Assembly (NCBI RefSeq): GCF_900089495.1
Contig: NZ_LT605203.1
Location: 4,433,944-4,497,943 of the forward strand
DNA length: 64,000 nt
From: Thiomonas sp. X19
GTDB taxonomy: Bacteria; Pseudomonadota; Gammaproteobacteria; Burkholderiales; Burkholderiaceae_C
Reading direction: 5' to 3'
In this document: positions 47,027 through 56,263 of the stretch, one piece after another
Numbering within the stretch: position 1 is the first letter of the stretch
Layout: each line of letters starts with the position of its first letter
Program-made: the position numbers and the translations under genes
The notes under the pieces: model-generated
The model's database searches: none
What the model saw: only the letters and a program-made list of their open reading frames with translations
Told to the model about the DNA's origin: nothing

Positions 47027-48085
47027 TCAGGGCAGAAGCGCGAGTCCATCCAGCCCCGTGGTCTCGGCCAGGCCGAACATCAGGTTCATGTTTTGCACCG
47101 CCTGGCCCGAGGCGCCCTTGGTGAGATTGTCTTGCGTCACCAGCAGCATGGCGGTGTCGGGCGTGGGTTTGTGCACCGCCAGGCGCAACACATTGGCACC
47201 ACGCACGCTGCGGGTATCTGGCGCGCTTCCTGCGGGGAGCACGTCGACGAAGGGCTCGTTCGCGTAAAAGCGCGTGTACAAATCCTGCAAATCGAGCTTT
47301 TGCCCTTCGGGCGTGAGGCGCGCATACAGGGTGCTGTGCATGCCGCGAATCATCGGCACCAGGTGCGGCACGAACAGGCAGTTCAGGCTGGCGTCGGCGT
47401 CGGCCAGGCCGGCGATGCGGCGCAGTTCCTGATTGATTTCCGGCCCGTGGCGATGGCCCTTCACCCCATAGGCCCTGAAATTGTCGGCGGCCTCGGCGAA
47501 CAAGTTGCCCAGTTCCGCCTTGCGCCCAGCGCCCGAGACGCCTGACGCGCAATTGGCGATGAGGTGCGCGCCGTCCACCAGCCCCGCCGTGCGCAACAGC
47601 GGGGCGAAGCCGATCTGCGCCGTGGTGGGGTAGCAACCCGGGTTGGCGACGATGCGCGCCTTGCGGATGGCATCGCGGTTGAGTTCGGGCAGGCCGTAAA
47701 CGGCTTCGGCCAGCAAATCCGGGCAAGCGTGCGGCATGCCGTACCAATGTTCGAACGCGGCGGTGTCACGCAGGCGGAAGTCGGCTGCCAGATCGATGAT
47801 GCGCACCCCGGCGCCCAGCAGGCTGTGCGCCTGGTTCATGGCCACGCCGTGCGGGGTGGCGAAGAACACCAGGTCGCACTGCGCCAGCGGTGCCTCGTCG
47901 GGAGTTGAAAAGCGCAGATCGGTATGGCCGCGCAGGCTGGGGAACATGTCGGCCACGGGCTGGCCGGCTTCCTTGCGCGAGGTGATGGCGAGCAGCTCGG
48001 CTTGCGGGTGGCGCAGCAGCAGGCGCAGCAATTCCACACCCGTGTAGCCCGTGCCGCCAACGATTCCGATCCGCACCGCGCCCAT
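47027..48085 (-). CDS. argC: N-acetyl-gamma-glutamyl-phosphate reductase
   Basis: A 352-aa NADPH enzyme of arginine biosynthesis. N-terminal Rossmann motif [20 protein letters not shown]. The catalytic cysteine is C151 in [16 protein letters not shown] histidine-containing segment, [18 protein letters not shown], and [20 protein letters not shown] also match. A complete, typical ArgC. It lies upstream of erpA on the same strand. Confidence 0.96.
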   Translation of the reverse strand: MGAVRIGIVGGTGYTGVELLRLLLRHPQAELLAITSRKEAGQPVADMFPSLRGHTDLRFSTPDEAPLAQCDLVFFATPHGVAMNQAHSLLGAGVRIIDLAADFRLRDTAAFEHWYGMPHACPDLLAEAVYGLPELNRDAIRKARIVANPGCYPTTAQIGFAPLLRTAGLVDGAHLIANCASGVSGAGRKAELGNLFAEAADNFRAYGVKGHRHGPEINQELRRIAGLADADASLNCLFVPHLVPMIRGMHSTLYARLTPEGQKLDLQDLYTRFYANEPFVDVLPAGSAPDTRSVRGANVLRLAVHKPTPDTAMLLVTQDNLTKGASGQAVQNMNLMFGLAETTGLDGLALLP

Positions 48086-48247
48086 CCCATCACCTCCACA
48101 TGTCGAGGGCTGTCATGGTAATGGGCGGCGGCGGACGCCGCACCGGGCTCAAATCTGTGTGCTGCCAGGTTTGTGGAATTCACTCGGCGCCGGACGATTC
48201 AAGTTCTTGGGTTCGCTCGCGGCCGGAACGAAAACATGGCAAGCATG

Positions 48248-48275
48248 AAAAAGCCCGTCTCATGGACGGGCTTTT
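48248..48275 (-). terminator. Rho-independent terminator of rplM-rpsI
   Basis: AGCCCGTC-TCATG-GACGGGCT stem with T run on the minus strand (AAAAA at 48248-48252 on the plus strand), about 50 bp past the rpsI stop. A T run on the plus strand also follows. Confidence 0.88.
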
Positions 48276-48325
48276 CTGGATCGAGGCGATGAAACTTGGC
48301 GCCTCGATCGTTCCGGGCTTGCTGC

Positions 48326-48718
48326 TTAGCGCTTGGAGAACTGCTTGCGACGACGCGCGCCGTGCAGGCCAACTTTCTTGCGCTCCACCTCGCGGGCGTC
48401 GCGGGTGACGAAACCGGCGTTCGACAGGGCCGACTTGAGCGCCGCGTCGTAGTCGATCAGCGCGCGGGTGATGCCGTGGCGCACCGCGCCGGCCTGGCCG
48501 GACTCGCCGCCACCGCGCACATTCACCTTGATGTCGAACAGCGCTTCGTTTTGCGTCAGCACCAGCGGCTGCTTGACCACCATGATGGAGGTCTGGCGAC
48601 CGAAATACTCTTGCAGCGCCAGGCCGTTCACGGTGATGTTGCCGTTGCCTTTTTTCATGAACACGCGGGCCACAGAACTCTTGCGGCGGCCGGTGCCGTA
48701 ATTCCAATCTCCAATCAT
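48326..48718 (-). CDS. rpsI: 30S ribosomal protein S9
   Basis: A 130-aa protein: [20 protein letters not shown], then [31 protein letters not shown], ending in [17 protein letters not shown], the universal basic SKR tail of S9. It lies 9 bp downstream of rplM, the conserved L13-S9 operon. Confidence 0.98.
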   Translation of the reverse strand: MIGDWNYGTGRRKSSVARVFMKKGNGNITVNGLALQEYFGRQTSIMVVKQPLVLTQNEALFDIKVNVRGGGESGQAGAVRHGITRALIDYDAALKSALSNAGFVTRDAREVERKKVGLHGARRRKQFSKR

Positions 48719-48727
48719 GGCCGCTCC

Positions 48728-49156
48728 TTAAAGGTCCAGGCTCTTGGGCTGCTGCGCGGTGTGCGGATGTTCCGCCTCGGCATAGACCTTGAGTTTCTTG
48801 ATCATGGCATAGCCCAGCGGGCCCTTGGGCAGCATGCCCTTGACCGCCAACTGCAGGGCGCGGCCGGGGTGCTTGGCCTGCATGTCCTTGAAGCGAGTGG
48901 CGTAGATGCCGCCGGGGTAACCGGTGTGGCGGTAATAAATCTTGTCTTCCGCTTTGTTGCCGGTGACGCGCAACTTGGCGGTGTTGACGACGATGATGAA
49001 GTCGCCGGTGTCGACGTGAGGCGTATAAATGGGTTTGTGCTTGCCGCGAAGACGACGTGCCACTTCGCTGGCGACACGGCCGAGGACTTTGTCCGTCGCG
49101 TCAATCACAAACCACTCATGCGTCACTTCGGCCGGTTTGGCGCTGAAGGTTTTCAT
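48728..49156 (-). CDS. rplM: 50S ribosomal protein L13
   Basis: A 142-aa protein: [70 protein letters not shown] and [20 protein letters not shown], all diagnostic of L13. ATG 49156 is the family start; a GTG 18 nt upstream would add six residues. It is the first gene of the L13-S9 operon. L13 leader regulation is not evident. Confidence 0.98.
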   Translation of the reverse strand: MKTFSAKPAEVTHEWFVIDATDKVLGRVASEVARRLRGKHKPIYTPHVDTGDFIIVVNTAKLRVTGNKAEDKIYYRHTGYPGGIYATRFKDMQAKHPGRALQLAVKGMLPKGPLGYAMIKKLKVYAEAEHPHTAQQPKSLDL

Positions 49157-49446
49157 GGATGTGGGTTCATTCACTGGGTTGTGGCGCTTTTGTCCTGCTC
49201 GGATGCTGCGGCAGGCTCTCTCACAGGGTCTTCGGGTTTCTTGGGAACTGATCCATGCTGCACTGGCGGATTCCGGAGAGGGCGGATTCTGCGTGAATTC
49301 TGCGGGTCGTGCGGCATGGCCCTGGGGCCATGGCTCCGGCGGCCGAAAAAACCGGAACTGCGTATTCTAAGCTGGAAACCGCTGCCCAGGGGGGAACTGA
49401 CGCTGGCGTTGCCTGCGCCGGCGGCTGGTCGCTGCCGCAGCGGTAT

Positions 49447-49797
49447 TCAGGTCTTCATGGAGGCAATGCCGTTGCGCGCATCCAGCAGGGCGATGCGCGG
49501 GCGGAAGATACGCGCCGTGGCGTCGTCCAGCGGGCCGTAGGTGCAAATGATGATGAGCAGGTCGCCAATGGCGGCGTGGCGCGCCGCCGAGCCACTCAAT
49601 GATGCGCCCGCTGCCGGCGGCCTCGGCGATGGCGTAGGCGCTCAGGCGTGCGCCGTTGGTCACGTTGTAAATCTCGATCTGCTCGCCGGGGATGATGTCG
49701 CAGGCGTCCAGCAGCGCCTGGTCGATGCCGCAAGAGCCCTTGTCGCGCAGATCGGCCCCGGTGAGTGTGGCGCGGTGAATTTTTTGGCGCGCAACAT
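49447..49797 (-). pseudogene. panD: Aspartate 1-decarboxylase gene with two apparent frameshifts
   Basis: Three pieces in three frames make one PanD: MLRAK from ATG 49797; [20 protein letters not shown] through [20 protein letters not shown] and GSGRIIE; then [20 protein letters not shown] to a TGA at 49447-49449. The GSC self-processing site (pyruvoyl formation) is present in the middle piece. Breaks fall at an A6 run near 49780 and around 49600. As read, no functional beta-alanine-forming enzyme can be made, so either the gene is dead or the sequence has two indel errors. Confidence 0.75.
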
Positions 49798-50028
49798 CAC
49801 CCGGGCGGGAACTGCGGTCGGTGCGGTGGAAAGGAGCATGGCAGAGGGGAAATGGCCGAAGCAGACGGGGCGGAGCAGCGGCAAGCCCCTGAGAAGCGTC
49901 GATTGGCGGAACGGCGACCATCCGAGGACGCCCGCTCGTGCATAGCCCTCGGACTTGCATTCCGCCGTAACAAGCCTATATTTGGTGCATTGCAACATAT
50001 CGAGGCTTCGCATCACCGAAGCGAACGC

Positions 50029-50688
50029 ATGATGCCCATCCATGAGCAGGTCCCTTTGGCGCAACCCGACTTGCCGCCTGATGCCGATGTGCAGGTTCTG
50101 CCGTATTTCAACCAGCAAGGCCAAGCGACGGTTCCCATCCGTGCAATTGGCATGGAGCACTTGGCTGAACTGCGGGCGCATTTCCTGGCGCTGGGAGAGG
50201 ACGATCGCTATCTGCGCTTCGGCTACGCCGCGAGCGACACGCAAATTTGCGCCTACATCGACCGCATCGATTTCGTTCGCGATGAAATCTTCGGCGTCTC
50301 CAGCCGCAAGCTGGAACTGATCGCGGTGGCGCACATTGCCATTTCCTGCGACCCGGCGCGGCCCTCCCAGGCCGAGATCGGCGTGTCGGTGCTGCAAAGC
50401 GGACGTGGCAAGGGCATCGGCACGCGCTTGTTTCAACGCGCGGCGATGTTCGCACGCAACCGCGGCATCGAAACCCTCACCATGCAATGCCTGACGCAGA
50501 ACGCGGCGATGATGCGCATCGCCCGCCGCGCCGGCATGGAGGTGCATGTGGCCGGCAGCGAAACCGAGGCCTGCCTCAAGGTGCCGCACCACAGCGTGTT
50601 CAGTCATCTGGACGAATGGGTGGAAAACGCCACGGGCCAGATCGACTTCGCCATCAAGCTCGGCCTGCATCGCCCGCAGCCGGCTTGA
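50029..50688 (+). CDS. GNAT family N-acetyltransferase
   Basis: A 219-aa acetyltransferase. The acetyl-CoA binding loop is seen in EIGVSVLQSGRGKGIGTRLF (Q/RxxGxG/A) with QRAAMFARNRGIETLTMQCL after it. The core beta strands are ELIAVAHIAISCDPARP. An N-terminal region precedes the conserved ALGEDDRYLRFGYAASDTQI seen in this GNAT group. ATG 50029 (or 50032) is supported by the conserved length; the frame is open upstream opposite panD. Substrate unknown. Confidence 0.85.
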   Translation: MMPIHEQVPLAQPDLPPDADVQVLPYFNQQGQATVPIRAIGMEHLAELRAHFLALGEDDRYLRFGYAASDTQICAYIDRIDFVRDEIFGVSSRKLELIAVAHIAISCDPARPSQAEIGVSVLQSGRGKGIGTRLFQRAAMFARNRGIETLTMQCLTQNAAMMRIARRAGMEVHVAGSETEACLKVPHHSVFSHLDEWVENATGQIDFAIKLGLHRPQPA

Positions 50689-50713
50689 AGCCAGAGCCTC
50701 TTTCAGGGTTGTT

Positions 50714-51202
50714 CTAAAGGGCAATGCCTGCATAGGGCTTGATCTGGGCCAGCACGAAGCTGGACTTCACGTCTTCCACGCTCTCGTGCTTGAGCAGGGT
50801 CTGCAGCACGAAATGGGCGTAATGCTCCATGTCCTGCACATGCACCCGCAGCAGGTAGTCCATCTCCCCGGTCAGCGCCAGGCATTCCACCACCTCGGGC
50901 CAGGTTTCCACCGCGGCACGGAAGCTTTCCAGCGGCGCGCGCTGGCTTTCGGCGCGGTGCTTTTCCAGGCGCACGCTGAGCATGGCGCTCAGATCCAGGC
51001 CCAGCCTGCGCGCATCCACCGCGGCGTGGTAGCCCTGGATGATGCCCGTTTGCTCCATGCGCCTGACGCGGCGCTGCACCGCCGACGCAGACAGCCCGAC
51101 CTGTTCGGCCAACTGCTCCTGCGTCAAACGCGCGTCCCGCTGCAGCAGATTGAGCAGGTTGCGATCGATACGGTCGAGGGTATCCAGGCTGGTGGCTTGC
51201 AT
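50714..51202 (-). CDS. Lrp/AsnC family transcriptional regulator
   Basis: A 162-aa regulator. N-terminal HTH: LDRIDRNLLNLLQRDARLTQ, EQLAEQVGLSASAVQRRVRR. The C-terminal RAM ligand-binding domain has VVECLALTGEMDYLLRVHVQ and VKSSFVLAQIKPYAGIAL. It is divergent from hppD across a 136-bp gap of AT-rich sequence, the usual arrangement for an aromatic-amino-acid-responsive Lrp controlling hppD. It probably controls hppD-pheC-phhA; the ligand (phenylalanine or tyrosine) is inferred. Confidence 0.88.
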   Translation of the reverse strand: MQATSLDTLDRIDRNLLNLLQRDARLTQEQLAEQVGLSASAVQRRVRRMEQTGIIQGYHAAVDARRLGLDLSAMLSVRLEKHRAESQRAPLESFRAAVETWPEVVECLALTGEMDYLLRVHVQDMEHYAHFVLQTLLKHESVEDVKSSFVLAQIKPYAGIAL

Positions 51203-51338
51203 GATGCATGTGTGCTTTGTGGTTAACGCGCAGATTATTCGCGCATATTCGCCAGAATAAGCCAAAGAACGCCAGAAAAATGCGCCTGGGCCAGCTTACA
51301 GTGCATAGCACAAAACAAACGGATTCACGGAGATTCGC

Positions 51339-52442
51339 ATGACCGCTGCGACTGCAAGCAACCCGATGGGTACCGACGGCTTCGAGTTCGTCGAATACAC
51401 CGCGCCCGAGCCCGAAAAGCTAGGCGCGCTGTTCGCCCAACTCGGCTTCAAGGCCATCGCCCGCCACCGGCACAAAAACGTCACGTTGTGGCGCCAGGGC
51501 GGCATCAACTTCATCGTCAACGCCGAGCCTGATTCCTTCGCCCAGCGCTTCGCCCGCTTGCACGGGCCGAGCATCTGCGCCATCGCCTTTCGCGTGGACG
51601 ACGCAGCCGCCGCCTACAAGCGCGCACTGGACCTTGGCGCCTGGGGCTTCGACGCCCACAGCGGGCCGATGGAGTTGAACATCCCGGCCATCAAAGGCAT
51701 CGGCGACAGCGTCATTTACTTCGTCGACCGCTGGCGCGGCAAGGACGGACGCCAGGGCGGCATTGGCGATATTTCCATCTACGACGTGGACTTCGTGCCA
51801 CTGGATGGCGCCTCGGCCGAACACGCTGGCGCGGGGCTGATCGAGATCGATCACCTGACCCACAACGTGCACCGCGGCCGCATGGGCGAATGGGCCGACT
51901 TCTACACGCGCCTGTTCAACTTCCGCGAGATTCGCTACTTCGACATCGAGGGCCGGGTCACCGGCGTGAAAAGCAAGGCCATGACCAGCCCCTGCGGCAA
52001 GATCCGCATCCCCATCAACGAGGAAGGCCAGGAGAAGGCCGGCCAGATCCAGGAGTATCTGGACCTCTATCACGGCGAGGGCATCCAGCACATCGCCCTG
52101 GCCAGCGACGACATCTACGCCACGGTGGAAGGCCTGCGTGCCGCCGGCGTGCAGTTCCTCGACACCCCCGACACCTATTACGAACTGCTCGACAAGCGCC
52201 TGCCCGGCCACGGCGAGCGCGTCGACCGCCTGCGCGCCGACCGCATCCTGCTCGACGGCACCACGCAGCCCGACAAGCGCCTGCTGCTGCAAATCTTCAC
52301 CCAGACCGTGATCGGCCCGATCTTTTTCGAGATCATCCAGCGCAAGGGCGATCAGGGCTTCGGCGAAGGCAACTTCAAGGCCCTGTTCGAGAGCATCGAA
52401 CTCGACCAGATGCGGCGTGGCGTGCTGCCAAGTGCCGCATAA
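51339..52442 (+). CDS. hppD: 4-hydroxyphenylpyruvate dioxygenase
   Basis: A 367-aa Fe(II) dioxygenase making homogentisate in tyrosine breakdown. The N-terminal VOC module ([20 protein letters not shown]) and the C-terminal catalytic module provide iron ligands in [20 protein letters not shown] (His), [20 protein letters not shown] (His) and [20 protein letters not shown] (Glu). C-terminal helix: [18 protein letters not shown]. It begins the hppD-pheC-phhA run, about 45 bp before pheC. No homogentisate dioxygenase is in the window. Confidence 0.95.
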   Translation: MTAATASNPMGTDGFEFVEYTAPEPEKLGALFAQLGFKAIARHRHKNVTLWRQGGINFIVNAEPDSFAQRFARLHGPSICAIAFRVDDAAAAYKRALDLGAWGFDAHSGPMELNIPAIKGIGDSVIYFVDRWRGKDGRQGGIGDISIYDVDFVPLDGASAEHAGAGLIEIDHLTHNVHRGRMGEWADFYTRLFNFREIRYFDIEGRVTGVKSKAMTSPCGKIRIPINEEGQEKAGQIQEYLDLYHGEGIQHIALASDDIYATVEGLRAAGVQFLDTPDTYYELLDKRLPGHGERVDRLRADRILLDGTTQPDKRLLLQIFTQTVIGPIFFEIIQRKGDQGFGEGNFKALFESIELDQMRRGVLPSAA

Positions 52443-52485
52443 TCAATTCGCCAAAACATCAACGGCAAACAACAAGGAGACATGC

Positions 52486-53301
52486 ATGGCGAAGATCGAA
52501 ACCTGGCGGCGCCTTGCCGCCAGGGTGGCGGCCGCCTTGGCTGCTGGACTCGCGTTCACCGCGTTGACAGCCGCCGCTGCCGAACCCAGCTCCACCAGTT
52601 CCACTCTGAGCCGCGTCGAGAAAAGCGGGGTGCTGCGCGTGTGCACCACCGGCGACTATCGCCCTTTTACCGACCTGCAGCCGGATGGAAGCTACGTCGG
52701 CATCGACATCGATCAGGCGCATCTGCTGGCCAAGGCTTTGGGGGTCAAGGTTGATTTCGTCAAGACCACCTGGCCAACACTGATGCAGGATTTCACCGCC
52801 GGCAAATGCGACATCGCGATGGGTGGCATCTCGGTCACCCTGGCGCGGCAGAAAGTGGCGGCCTTCAGCACGCACTACATGGTGGACGGCAAGACGCCGA
52901 TTGCGCGCTGCGCCGACGCGGACAAGTACCAGACCCTGCAGCAGATCGACCAACCCGATGTGCGCGTGATCGTGAATCCGGGTGGAACCAACTTTCAGTT
53001 CGCCAAAGACCATTTGCAGCACGCCGAGGTCATCGTCTATCCGGACAACACCACCATCTTTCAGCAACTCGTCGATGGCAAGGCCGATGTGATGGTGACG
53101 GATGGAACCGAGACCCTGTTGCAACACAAACTGCATCCGCAGTTGTGCCCTGTCAACCCCAACCATCCGCTCACCTATGGCGAGAAGGCCTACCTGATTG
53201 CAGGCAACGATCTTCCCTTTCAGGACTTCGTCGACCAATGGTTGAACCTCGAAATTCGCTCCGGCGAATTCAAAACCGTGGTCGACAAATGGCTCGGCTG
53301 A
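52486..53301 (+). CDS. pheC: Periplasmic cyclohexadienyl dehydratase (PheC-like)
   Basis: A 271-aa secreted protein of the solute-binding-protein fold. Signal peptide (AALAAGLAFTALTAAAAEP), then SGVLRVCTTGDYRPF, DGSYVGIDIDQA and CDIAMGGISVTLARQ, followed by QQIDQPDVRVIVNPGGTN, TIFQQLVDGKADVMVTDG and LHPQLCPVNP. These match the PheC dehydratase pattern, which converts prephenate/arogenate to phenylpyruvate/phenylalanine in the periplasm, better than generic amino-acid-binding proteins, but a transport role is not excluded. AAGGAGA precedes ATG 52486. It is flanked by hppD and phhA. Confidence 0.82.
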   Translation: MAKIETWRRLAARVAAALAAGLAFTALTAAAAEPSSTSSTLSRVEKSGVLRVCTTGDYRPFTDLQPDGSYVGIDIDQAHLLAKALGVKVDFVKTTWPTLMQDFTAGKCDIAMGGISVTLARQKVAAFSTHYMVDGKTPIARCADADKYQTLQQIDQPDVRVIVNPGGTNFQFAKDHLQHAEVIVYPDNTTIFQQLVDGKADVMVTDGTETLLQHKLHPQLCPVNPNHPLTYGEKAYLIAGNDLPFQDFVDQWLNLEIRSGEFKTVVDKWLG

Positions 53302-53315
53302 AGGTGTGAATCAGC

Positions 53316-54278
53316 ATGAAAACCTCGTCAGCGCGTGACCAAGTCGCAGCCGCAGCCACGCCCGTGATCTATGGCGAGGCCAGCATCACGCCGCGGGGCG
53401 ACTATGCCCAGGCCCATGCGGACTACACCTGCGATCAGCACTGGGAGCGCTACACGCCGGCCGAGCATGCGCTGTTCGCGCGGCTTTACGCGCGGCAGAT
53501 GGCGCTGGTGCCTGGACGAGCTTGCGAGGAGTTTTTGCACGCCCTCGGGCATCTGGCCGCGGCCGACGGCATTCCGCGGTTTGCCGACATCACCCTGCGA
53601 CTGCGCGCAGCCACGGGCTGGGAGATCGTGGCGGTTCCCGGGCTGATTCCCGAGCATGCGTTTTTCCGTCTGCTCAGCAGCCGGCGTTTCCCGGTGACGG
53701 TGTGGCTGCGCAAGCCCGAGGAGTTCGACTACATCGTCGAGCCCGACTTGTTTCACGACCTGTTCGGCCATGTGCCGCTGCTGTTCGAGCCGGCCTTCGC
53801 CGACTACATGCAGGCCTTCGGCGCCGGCGGTCTCAAGGCCGAGGGCTTGCACGCCTTGCAATACCTCGCGCGGCTGTATTGGTACACGGTGGAGTTCGGC
53901 CTGATGCGCTCGGCGCAGGGTCTGCGCATTTACGGCGCGGGCATTTTGTCGTCGGGCGGCGAGGTGGAGTACAGCCTGCACAGCCCGAAGCCACGGCGCC
54001 TGCCGTTCGATGTGCCGCGGCTGTTGCGCAGCCGCTATCGCATCGACGACTACCAGGCCACGTATTTCGTCATCGACAGCTTCGCGCAGTTGTTCGACGC
54101 CACCGCGCCGGATTTCACGCCGCTGTACTTGCGGGCCGCGTCCCAGCCCGACATTGCCCCCGGCACGGTGCTGCCGGGCGAGCACGACATCGCGCCGGAT
54201 GCTGGCGCCTCTCAAGGAAGCGAAGGGCCGCTCCCGAGTTTTCTTGACCCCCTCGGGGGGAGTCCGCTTGCGGACTGA
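53316..54278 (+). CDS. phhA: Phenylalanine 4-monooxygenase
   Basis: A 320-aa tetrahydrobiopterin- and iron-dependent hydroxylase that converts phenylalanine to tyrosine. Catalytic segments: VPGLIPEHAFFRLLSSRRFP, the iron histidines in EPDLFHDLFGHVPLLFEPAF, and the Glu in ARLYWYTVEFGLMRSAQGLR. The core ends near PDFTPLYLR; the last about 25 residues (from QGSEGPLPSF) are encoded by an interspersed repeat and look like read-through into it. It is 14 bp after pheC. Confidence 0.94.
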   Translation: MKTSSARDQVAAAATPVIYGEASITPRGDYAQAHADYTCDQHWERYTPAEHALFARLYARQMALVPGRACEEFLHALGHLAAADGIPRFADITLRLRAATGWEIVAVPGLIPEHAFFRLLSSRRFPVTVWLRKPEEFDYIVEPDLFHDLFGHVPLLFEPAFADYMQAFGAGGLKAEGLHALQYLARLYWYTVEFGLMRSAQGLRIYGAGILSSGGEVEYSLHSPKPRRLPFDVPRLLRSRYRIDDYQATYFVIDSFAQLFDATAPDFTPLYLRAASQPDIAPGTVLPGEHDIAPDAGASQGSEGPLPSFLDPLGGSPLAD

Positions 54279-54313
54279 TGGGGGCGCTCTCAAGGAAACG
54301 AAGGGCCGCTCCC
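54211..54313. repeat. Intergenic repeat pair with hairpins at phhA end
   Basis: A 25-bp unit (CTCAAGGAAGCGAAGGGCCG...) at 54211-54235 recurs at 54289-54313 with one mismatch, 78 bp apart. Between them are CCCCC-TC-GGGGG and the perfect hairpin AGTCCGC-TT-GCGGACT (54261-54276). It looks like a mobile or REP-like intergenic element of this genome; it supplies the last codons of phhA and may terminate transcription. Confidence 0.65.
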
Positions 54314-54315
54314 AG

Positions 54316-54625
54316 CCAGTCGGGCCAAGCCTGTTCACGCCAGGGCTGCAGCCAGATGAAGGCGCGCATTTGCAAGCCCGTCTCCACCAGCCAGACACGC
54401 CAGAGGGCCGTGGCGGGGCAAGCTGGCGCCTCGTGGCGGGCATACCGGCCTGCGGCAGGACATTGCAGGCCGCGGTGTGCGGCAGGTAGCCGGCGGCGGC
54501 GGGCAGGCCGAGCGGGACCAGCAGCAGCGCAAGCCCGGGGTGTCCGAACCAAGCCAACACCCCACCAGAACCAGCAGCGCGGCGAGCTGCGCAAGCAGGA
54601 GATCACGCAGCCAGCGGGCGGTCAT
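54316..54625 (-). pseudogene. N-terminal relic of a membrane-anchored alpha/beta hydrolase (lipase-like)
   Basis: The frame from 54625 starts MTARWLRDLLLAQLAALLVL, a membrane anchor. It is continued by ALLLVPLGLPAAAGYLPHT in a second frame and by ALWRVWLVETGLQMRAFIWL with QPWREQAWPDWLG in a third. This order resembles the N-terminal part of lipase-family proteins of Burkholderiales. The catalytic domain is missing and the sequence ends in the repeat next to phhA. A weak but coherent relic. Confidence 0.4.
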
Positions 54626-54705
54626 GGATGGAGGTTCATGCGGGGTTGTGTTGAGTCTGCGCCGGAATTCAAGCGTGCTGCATCGGCCATTTCATCGGCC
54701 ACGGA

Positions 54706-56124
54706 TCAGCGCTTCATCAGCGCCATCAGGCGCGTGAAGGTTTTGCCATACGGCGGGCGGATCAGCGCGGTGCCGGCCAGGCGCGGCTGGCGCAGCACTG
54801 GCTTGAGTTTGCTGAGGGTGTCGAAGCCCCAGCGGCCGTGGTAATGGCCCATGCCGGAATGGCCGACGCCGCCGAAGGGTAGATCGTCCTGCGCCACGTG
54901 CATGAGCACATCGTTCACCGTCACGCCGCCGGCATGGGTGGTGCGCAGGGCGCGGGCGATGCGGCGCTTGTCGCGGTCGAACCAGTAGAGCGCCAGCGGG
55001 CGTGGGCCGGCGTTGACATGGGCGATGGCCTGTTCCACCGTGTCGTAGGGCAACACCGGCAGCCAGGGGCCGAAGATCTCCTCCTGCATCAGCGCGATGT
55101 CGAGCGGCGGGTCGATGAACAGCGTGGGCGCGAGGCGATGCCGCAAGTCCATGCGCTGCGCGCCGTCGAACAGCGCATGCGGCTTGACCCCGGCGGCGCG
55201 CGCTTGCACCAGCAGGCTGGTGAGCCGGCTGTAGTGGCGCAGGTCGACGATGCTGCAGTAGTCCGGGCTGTCGAGGCCTGCGGGGTAGAGGCGGCGTGCC
55301 GCCCTTTCGCAGGCGGCGACGAAGGCGTCCAGCTCGGCGCGCGGCACCAGCACATAGTCGGGCGCAACGCAGGTTTGCCCTGCGTTCACCAGTTTACCGT
55401 AGACGATGCGCTCGGCGGCCAGGGCGAGGTCGCATCCGGGCGCCAGCACCGCGGGCGACTTGCCGCCCAGCTCCAGCGTCACCGGCACCAGATTGGCGCT
55501 GGCTGCGGCCATGACGCGACGGCCGACAGCGGTGGAACCGGTGAACAGCAGGTGGTCGAAGGGCAGGGCGCTGAAGGCCGCGGCCTCGTCGGCACCGCCG
55601 GTGAAGATGGCCAGCTCGGCGGGGTCGAACGCCGCGCGCACCAGGCGCGAGAACTGGACGCCGAAGGCCGGGCTGAATTCGGAGAGCTTGACCATGGCCC
55701 GGTTGCCGGCGGCGAAGGCCGAGGCCAGCGGACCCACGGCCAGGTAGAGCGGGTAGTTCCACGGCACGATGATGCCCACCAGGCCGAGCGGTTGCGGCAG
55801 CACCTGCGCGCGAGCCGGCCAGAACCAGATGGAGGTGGACGCGCGGCGTGGGCGCATCCAGCCCGCACCGTGGCGCAGCGCATGGCGGATGGCTTCGAGC
55901 GAAGGCATGATGTCCAGCACCTGCGTCTCGGCGATGGCGCGGTGGCCGAAGTCGTCGGAGATGGCGTCGCACAGCAAGGCTTCGTGGTCCTGGATCAGGG
56001 CGGCCAGCCGCTTGAGGCGGTCGCGCCGCGCCGACCAGTCGGGATAGGGGTCTGCGCGGCTGGCCGCGTGCAAGTGCTCGTAGGCGGCGCGCAAGTCCGA
56101 GGAGAACAAAGGGGGTCTGTCCAT
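54706..56124 (-). CDS. Coniferyl aldehyde dehydrogenase-like NAD(P) aldehyde dehydrogenase
   Basis: A 472-aa ALDH. Cofactor segment LGLVGIIVPWNYPLYLAVGP, TGSTAVGRRVMAAAS, general base Glu in VTLELGGKSPAVLAPGC, and nucleophile Cys in VNAGQTCVAPDYVLVP. The C-terminal hydrophobic segment and YHGRWGFDTLSKLKPVL are typical of the coniferyl-aldehyde/long-chain group. It oxidises an aromatic or aliphatic aldehyde; the exact substrate is unknown. GGAGGAAGCGGC before ATG 56124 decides the start. It is divergent from the MBL hydrolase gene. Confidence 0.87.
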   Translation of the reverse strand: MDRPPLFSSDLRAAYEHLHAASRADPYPDWSARRDRLKRLAALIQDHEALLCDAISDDFGHRAIAETQVLDIMPSLEAIRHALRHGAGWMRPRRASTSIWFWPARAQVLPQPLGLVGIIVPWNYPLYLAVGPLASAFAAGNRAMVKLSEFSPAFGVQFSRLVRAAFDPAELAIFTGGADEAAAFSALPFDHLLFTGSTAVGRRVMAAASANLVPVTLELGGKSPAVLAPGCDLALAAERIVYGKLVNAGQTCVAPDYVLVPRAELDAFVAACERAARRLYPAGLDSPDYCSIVDLRHYSRLTSLLVQARAAGVKPHALFDGAQRMDLRHRLAPTLFIDPPLDIALMQEEIFGPWLPVLPYDTVEQAIAHVNAGPRPLALYWFDRDKRRIARALRTTHAGGVTVNDVLMHVAQDDLPFGGVGHSGMGHYHGRWGFDTLSKLKPVLRQPRLAGTALIRPPYGKTFTRLMALMKR

Positions 56125-56263
56125 GCCGCTTCCTCCGGTTGCGATCGGCCTTATGCTAAATCCGCCCGAAACCAGCCGCCACCCCGTGTTTGCGGCAAGT
56201 TTGCAGCACCGGGCCGCAGCACGAGTGCCAGCCGCAACCAGCAGCATTGACATTGCCTCCACC

